NCBI GenBank assembly: GCA_900538355.1
Contig: UPXS01000012.1
Location: 1 to 64,000, forward strand
DNA from: an uncultured Veillonella sp.
Lineage (GTDB): Bacteria > Bacillota > Negativicutes > Veillonellales > Veillonellaceae
Reading direction: 5' to 3'
Length of the DNA: 64,000 nt
The position numbers and the translations under genes are program-made. Shown piece after piece: positions 60,126 through 64,000 of this stretch. The notes under the pieces were generated by a model, which worked only from the letters and a program-made list of their open reading frames with translations, ran no database searches and was not told the origin of the DNA. The stretch's first letter is position 1. Every line of letters starts with the position of its first letter.

Positions 60126-60629
60126 TTACGCGTTATAAATTTCTTCAACGGTTTTACCACGAAGTTCAGCAACTTCGCTAGCGCGTTTCAATTCTTTCAA
60201 ACCTTCGATTGTAGCGCGAACCATATTGTTAGGGTTAGAAGAGCCCAAAGATTTAGTCAAGATGTTACGAACACCTACTAATTCCAATACGGCACGAACA
60301 GGGCCACCAGCGATAACGCCAGTACCTTCAGCAGCTGGTTTCAAGAATACGCGGCCTGCGCCGAATACGCCTGTTACGCTGTGAGGGATTGTACCATTTT
60401 TAATTGCTACGTTTACAATATTTTTCTTAGCATCATCGATACCTTTGCGAATTGCTTCTGGTACTTCCGCTGCTTTACCTAAGCCAACGCCTACATAACC
60501 GTTGCCATCACCAACAACTACAAGAGCGCTGAAGGAAAAACGACGACCGCCTTTAACTACTTTGGCTACGCGGTTGATGAATACTACTCTTTCTTTAAGA
60601 TCAAGACTGGTGTAGTCAATTCTCGCCAT
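60126..60629 (-). CDS. rpsE: 30S ribosomal protein S5
   Basis: The 167-aa protein includes VAKVVKGGRRFSFSALVVVG, GNGYVGVGLGKAAEVPEAIR and the C-terminal domain with SSNPNNMVRATIEGLKEL. It shapes decoding accuracy in the 30S subunit. Confidence 0.98.
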   Translation of the reverse strand: MARIDYTSLDLKERVVFINRVAKVVKGGRRFSFSALVVVGDGNGYVGVGLGKAAEVPEAIRKGIDDAKKNIVNVAIKNGTIPHSVTGVFGAGRVFLKPAAEGTGVIAGGPVRAVLELVGVRNILTKSLGSSNPNNMVRATIEGLKELKRASEVAELRGKTVEEIYNA

Positions 60630-60647
60630 GTCTATAGTTCCTCCTTC

Positions 60648-61010
60648 TTAGAATTTTAAGCCTGCTTCACGAGCACCTTCTGCAAGGGCTGCTACGCGGC
60701 CGTGGTAAATGTAACCACCACGGTCAAACACTACAGTGTCAATGCCTTTAGCGATAGCTTTTTTAGCAACTGCTTCACCAACAGCTTTAGCAGCAGCTAC
60801 GTTACCACCATAGGATAAGTTCAAATCTTTATCTAAAGAGCTAGCAGCAACCAAAGTTGTACCTGCTACGTCATCGATTACTTGTGCGTAAATGTTGCTC
60901 AAAGAACGGTAAACGTTCAAACGTGGGCAAGTTGCCGTACCAGAGATGTGACGGCGAATACGAAGATGACGTTTTGCTCGAGCGATATTTCTACTAGATT
61001 TACGAGGCAA
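60648..61010 (-). CDS. rplR: 50S ribosomal protein L18
   Basis: A 5S rRNA-binding protein of 120 aa. I choose a TTG start (61008-61010), eight bases after AAAGGAG, giving MPRKSSRNIARAKRHLRIRR, which matches the family's usual start; the ATG six codons upstream overlaps the ribosome-binding site. The C-terminal FDRGGYIYHGRVAALAEGAR block is characteristic. Confidence 0.95.
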   Translation of the reverse strand: MPRKSSRNIARAKRHLRIRRHISGTATCPRLNVYRSLSNIYAQVIDDVAGTTLVAASSLDKDLNLSYGGNVAAAKAVGEAVAKKAIAKGIDTVVFDRGGYIYHGRVAALAEGAREAGLKF

Positions 61011-61045
61011 GATATTCACTCCTTTCATTCATATAGATGATATTA

Positions 61046-61591
61046 CTATTTACCTTTTGCACCAGCTTTACCAGCTTTGCGACGAACAACTTCGCCTTCA
61101 TAGCGGATACCTTTACCTTTGTAAGGTTCAGGTTTTCTCCATTTACGGATATCAGCTGCTACTGCGCCTACAACTTCTTTGTCTGCACCAGAAACAACGA
61201 TTTTGTTAGGAGCTGGAACTTCAATTGTAATACCAGCTGGAGCTTCCATTTCTACTGGATGAGAGAAGCCAAGTGTAAGAACTAATTTATTGCCTTGTTT
61301 AGCCGCTCTGTAACCAACACCGTTGATTTCAAGAGTTTTTGTGAATCCTTCAGATACGCCTGTTACCATATTAGCAACAAGAGCGCGAGTCAAACCGTGA
61401 AGGGAACGATGAGCTTTATTGTCGGAAGGACGAGCTACTGTAATTGTGTTACCTTCAACAGTGATATTCATATCTGGATGCAAATCGCGAGATAATTCAC
61501 CTTTAGGACCTTTTACGTTCATATGATGGTTATCATATGTAACAGTAACGCCTGCAGGGATCTCGATAGGCATTCTACCGATACGTGACAT
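61046..61591 (-). CDS. rplF: 50S ribosomal protein L6
   Basis: The 181-aa protein has MSRIGRMPIEIPAGVTVT at the start and the C-terminal signature PEPYKGKGIRYEGEVVRRKA. It binds 23S rRNA near the factor site. Confidence 0.98.
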   Translation of the reverse strand: MSRIGRMPIEIPAGVTVTYDNHHMNVKGPKGELSRDLHPDMNITVEGNTITVARPSDNKAHRSLHGLTRALVANMVTGVSEGFTKTLEINGVGYRAAKQGNKLVLTLGFSHPVEMEAPAGITIEVPAPNKIVVSGADKEVVGAVAADIRKWRKPEPYKGKGIRYEGEVVRRKAGKAGAKGK

Positions 61592-61615
61592 TATTTCTAC
61601 CTCCTATTGCTACTA

Positions 61616-62002
61616 TTACCAAACGTATGCGATTACTTCGCCACCAAGACCTTCTTTACGAGCTTGTTTGTCACTCATAACGCCTTTGGATGTAGAAATA
61701 ACTGCGATACCCAAACCACCAAGTACACGAGGAAGTTCTTCCTTTTTCGCGTAAACACGTAAACCAGGTTTGGAAATACGTTTAATTCCTGTAATAACTT
61801 TTTCGTTATTGGAACCATATTTCAAAGTTACTTTTAAAGTGTTTTCTTCTTTTTCTACGTTCTTTACGAAACCTTCTTGTAAAAGGATGTCAAGAACAGC
61901 TGCTTTCATTCTAGATGCAGGAATGTTTACCGTTTCATGAAGTGCAGCATTTGCATTACGGATGCGCGTAAGCATATCCGCGATAGGATCGGTCATTACC
62001 AT
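61616..62002 (-). CDS. rpsH: 30S ribosomal protein S8
   Basis: The 128-aa protein contains MTDPIADMLTRIRNANAA and the C-terminal STSKGVMSDKQARKEGLGGE. The first ATG (62000-62002) lies about ten bases after GGAGG; the ATG two codons later is the usual S8 start and is nearly as plausible. Confidence 0.97.
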   Translation of the reverse strand: MVMTDPIADMLTRIRNANAALHETVNIPASRMKAAVLDILLQEGFVKNVEKEENTLKVTLKYGSNNEKVITGIKRISKPGLRVYAKKEELPRVLGGLGIAVISTSKGVMSDKQARKEGLGGEVIAYVW

Positions 62003-62029
62003 AATCTAAAAACCTCCTCTCGTCTAATA

Positions 62030-62299
62030 TTACCAGCTGGCTTTTTTAACACCAGGAATTTGTCCTTTGTACGCCAATTCACGGAACGCAATACGGCTGA
62101 TACCGAATTTGCGCATATAGCCGTGAGGACGACCAGTTAAGTTGCAACGGTTGTGTAAGCGTGTTGGGGATGCGTTTGCTGGTAATTTGGACAAGCCTTC
62201 ATAATCACCTGCTGCTTTTAACGCTGCACGTTTAGCTGCATATTTTTCAACGATTTTAGCGCGTTTCTTTTCGCGTTCAATCATAGATTTTTTAGCCAT
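62030..62299 (-). CDS. rpsN: 30S ribosomal protein S14 (zinc-independent form)
   Basis: At 89 aa and without the CXXC pairs of the short zinc form, this is the long C- type of S14. The conserved NRCNLTGRPHGYMRKFGISR block and the basic end VKKASW are present. Confidence 0.97.
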   Translation of the reverse strand: MAKKSMIEREKKRAKIVEKYAAKRAALKAAGDYEGLSKLPANASPTRLHNRCNLTGRPHGYMRKFGISRIAFRELAYKGQIPGVKKASW

Positions 62300-62315
62300 C
62301 TATATGTTCCTCCTA

Positions 62316-62855
62316 TTATTTTTCAAAAGGCATACCGAATTGAGTCAACAATTCACGAGCTTCTTCATCTGTTTTAGCAGTTGTTACTACGATGATATCC
62401 ATACCAGTAACACGTTCTACTTGATCATATTCGATCTCAGGGAAGATGAGCTGTTCTTTAAGACCCAAAGCGTAGTTACCACGGCCATCAAATGCTGTTG
62501 CGCTGATACCGCGGAAGTCACGTACACGAGGTAATGCCGCATTGATCAATTTATCGAGGAATTCATACATGCGTTCGCCACGAAGAGTGACTTTTGTACC
62601 CAACGCCATGCCTTCACGAACTTTGAAGTTCGCAATGGATTTTTTAGCTTTTGTGATTACAGGTTTTTGACCAGAAATGATAGTCAAATCATTAACTGCT
62701 GCTTCCAATGCTTTTGCATTGCCTACTGCATCACCAACGCCGATGTTGATAACGATTTTTTCCAATTTAGGGATTTCCATAACGTTGCCGTATTGGAATT
62801 TTTCTTGCATACTCTTTTTGATTTCAGAGTTATATTGTTCAAATAAACGAGACAT
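62316..62855 (-). CDS. rplE: 50S ribosomal protein L5
   Basis: The 179-aa 5S rRNA-binding protein has GNVMEIPKLEKIVINIGVGD near the start and the RDFRGISATAFDGRGNYALG signature. Between rpsN and rplX as usual. Confidence 0.98.
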   Translation of the reverse strand: MSRLFEQYNSEIKKSMQEKFQYGNVMEIPKLEKIVINIGVGDAVGNAKALEAAVNDLTIISGQKPVITKAKKSIANFKVREGMALGTKVTLRGERMYEFLDKLINAALPRVRDFRGISATAFDGRGNYALGLKEQLIFPEIEYDQVERVTGMDIIVVTTAKTDEEARELLTQFGMPFEK

Positions 62856-62878
62856 TTATTTAGCTCCTCCTTTCCTGA

Positions 62879-63199
62879 TTATTTAAGTACTGTACCAGAT
62901 TTAACTGTAGCGCGAACGAATTTACCGTCTTTGCCTTCAACTTTTTTGATACGAGTAGCTGTTTTAGTTTCTGGGTCAACGATCATTACGTTAGAAACAT
63001 GGATACCAGCTTCTTTAGTAACGATGCCGCCTTGTGGGTTAGCTTGAGAAGGTTTTGTATGACGTTTTACAGTGTTAACGCCTTCAACAAATACGCGTTC
63101 TTTTTTAGGTTCAGTTGCAATTACTGTACCTTGCTTACCTTTATCTTTACCGGAGATAACAACAACTGTATCGCCTTTTTTGATTTGTAGTTTAGCCAT
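62879..63199 (-). CDS. rplX: 50S ribosomal protein L24
   Basis: The 106-aa KOW-motif protein starts MAKLQIKKGDTVVVISGKDK and contains VEGVNTVKRHTKPSQANPQG. It initiates 50S assembly. Confidence 0.98.
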   Translation of the reverse strand: MAKLQIKKGDTVVVISGKDKGKQGTVIATEPKKERVFVEGVNTVKRHTKPSQANPQGGIVTKEAGIHVSNVMIVDPETKTATRIKKVEGKDGKFVRATVKSGTVLK

Positions 63200-63217
63200 A
63201 TGCTGCGTTCCTCCTTC

Positions 63218-63586
63218 TTATAATACTTCTGGAGCCAAAGAAACGATTTTCATGAAGTCTTTTTCACGAAGCTCTCTAGCTACAGGTCCAAAGATACGAG
63301 TACCACGAGGGGTCTTGTCATCTTTAATAACTACTGCTGCGTTTTCATCGAAACGGATATAGGAACCGTCTTGACGGCGGATACCTTTTTTAGAACGAAC
63401 AATAACAGCTTTGACTACGTCGCCTTTCTTGACAACGCCACCGGGTGATGCATCTTTTACAGAAGCAACGATTACGTCACCGATATTGCCGAATTTGCGA
63501 TAAGAACCGCCCATGACTTGGATACACATAATACGTTTTGCACCAGTGTTGTCGGCAACATTCAAAATTGTTTGTTGCTGGATCAT
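63218..63586 (-). CDS. rplN: 50S ribosomal protein L14
   Basis: The 122-aa protein starts MIQQQTILNVADNTGAKRIM and ends with the EKDFMKIVSLAPEVL block typical of L14, an intersubunit bridge protein. Confidence 0.98.
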   Translation of the reverse strand: MIQQQTILNVADNTGAKRIMCIQVMGGSYRKFGNIGDVIVASVKDASPGGVVKKGDVVKAVIVRSKKGIRRQDGSYIRFDENAAVVIKDDKTPRGTRIFGPVARELREKDFMKIVSLAPEVL

Positions 63587-63610
63587 CGTCTATTCCTCCT
63601 TACATCACTC

Positions 63611-63871
63611 TTATTTTTGTCTTTCAAGAATTTCAACAACTCTCCAACATTTATCTTTAGAAAGTGGACGAGTTTCTACAATTTTAACTGTATCGCCAAT
63701 TTGGCACTCATTGTTTTCATCATGAGCTTTGAAGCGTTTAGTGCTAACCATTGGCTTGTTATATAATGCGTGAGGTACTTTACGTTCTACAGCAACAACA
63801 ACAGTTTTATTCATTTTGTCGCTAACAACTTTACCTACGCGGACTTTACGTACGTTTCTTTCTTCTGCCAC
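63611..63871 (-). CDS. rpsQ: 30S ribosomal protein S17
   Basis: An 86-aa OB-fold protein. I choose a GTG start (63869-63871), about nine bases after AGGAGG, giving an N-terminus MAEERNVRKVRVGKVVSDKM; the frame extends seven codons upstream through the ribosome-binding site. The ETRPLSKDKCWRVVEI end is characteristic. Confidence 0.95.
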   Translation of the reverse strand: MAEERNVRKVRVGKVVSDKMNKTVVVAVERKVPHALYNKPMVSTKRFKAHDENNECQIGDTVKIVETRPLSKDKCWRVVEILERQK

Positions 63872-63910
63872 GATTTTAAGCCTCCTTTTCAACCTTTAAC
63901 AAATCTGTTA

Positions 63911-64000
63911 TTATGCGTTTTCAGATTTAAGTTCAACTTCACGTTGTACAGTTTTAATACGAGCGATTGTCTTCTTAACTTCACGAATGCGCATAGGATT
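63911..64000 (-). CDS. rpmC: 50S ribosomal protein L29, partial
   Basis: The frame enters from the right edge and ends with TAA at 63911-63913. The last 29 residues include NPMRIREVKKTIARIKTVQR, the characteristic L29 C-terminus. The N-terminal half lies outside the window. Confidence 0.93.
   Translation of the reverse strand, partial: NPMRIREVKKTIARIKTVQREVELKSENA

Overview
The window looks like a chromosomal segment from a Veillonella-type member of the Negativicutes (Firmicutes relatives with two membranes). This rests on the overall protein character, the anaerobic and B12-linked gene content, and a tandem pair of CobT-family genes resembling the Sporomusa/Veillonella ArsAB pair. No database search was possible, so the assignment is a judgement. 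Almost every gene lies on the minus strand. The exceptions are the partial gene at the left edge, an MFS transporter, a LysR regulator and a YnfA-like protein.

Layout, left to right. (1) 1-5.2 kb: an AT-rich accessory stretch of small, mostly membrane-anchored proteins of unknown function, including at least one clear paralogous pair, then an XRE-type regulator. (2) 5.7-12.3 kb: a tetrapyrrole operon (hemL, hemB, cobA-hemD fusion, hemC, hemA, precorrin-2 dehydrogenase). It makes uroporphyrinogen III from glutamyl-tRNA and directs it to precorrin-2/sirohydrochlorin; no hemE is present, so the likely product line is cobamides or siroheme. (3) 12.4-15.2 kb: yggS-sepF-proC-ylmH. (4) 15.4-19.9 kb: pgeF, a radical SAM protein, a DUF421/DUF3290 pair and an anchored protein. 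(5) 20-27.6 kb: a branched-chain amino acid operon in transcription order ilvD-ilvA-ilvB-ilvN-(ABC ATPase)-ilvC. It is preceded by a promoter, a 43-residue Leu/Ile/Val-rich leader peptide gene and an intrinsic terminator, which together look like an attenuator. (6) 27.8-33.8 kb: DASS transporter, cupin, metal-binding protein, TatA, 6-phosphogluconolactonase, enoyl-CoA hydratase and an osmolyte ABC permease/binding-protein fusion. (7) 34-37.6 kb: rplM-rpsI and rpsD, both displaced from the main ribosomal cluster, flanking an AT-rich MFS gene and a small unknown gene. (8) 37.9-40.1 kb: LysR regulator, YnfA, and nine tRNA genes arranged as an imperfect tandem duplication. (9) 40.3-50.3 kb: the CobT-like pair, tyrA, a MATE exporter, LemA with a large unknown partner, and a 2-oxoacid:ferredoxin oxidoreductase. 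(10) 50.6-64 kb: truA-ecfT-ecfA2-ecfA1, then rplQ-rpoA-rpsK-rpsM-rpmJ-infA-map-adk-secY and the spc-type ribosomal genes through to a partial rpmC at the right edge.

The most interesting points are the ilv leader peptide and attenuator, a promoter that overlaps the terminator just upstream of the tetrapyrrole operon, the ArsAB-like pair, the duplicated tRNA array, and the accessory 1-5 kb cluster with paralogues, an in-frame stop between two ORFs and an orphan coding-like tail. I found no CRISPR array, insertion sequence, prophage or rRNA gene.
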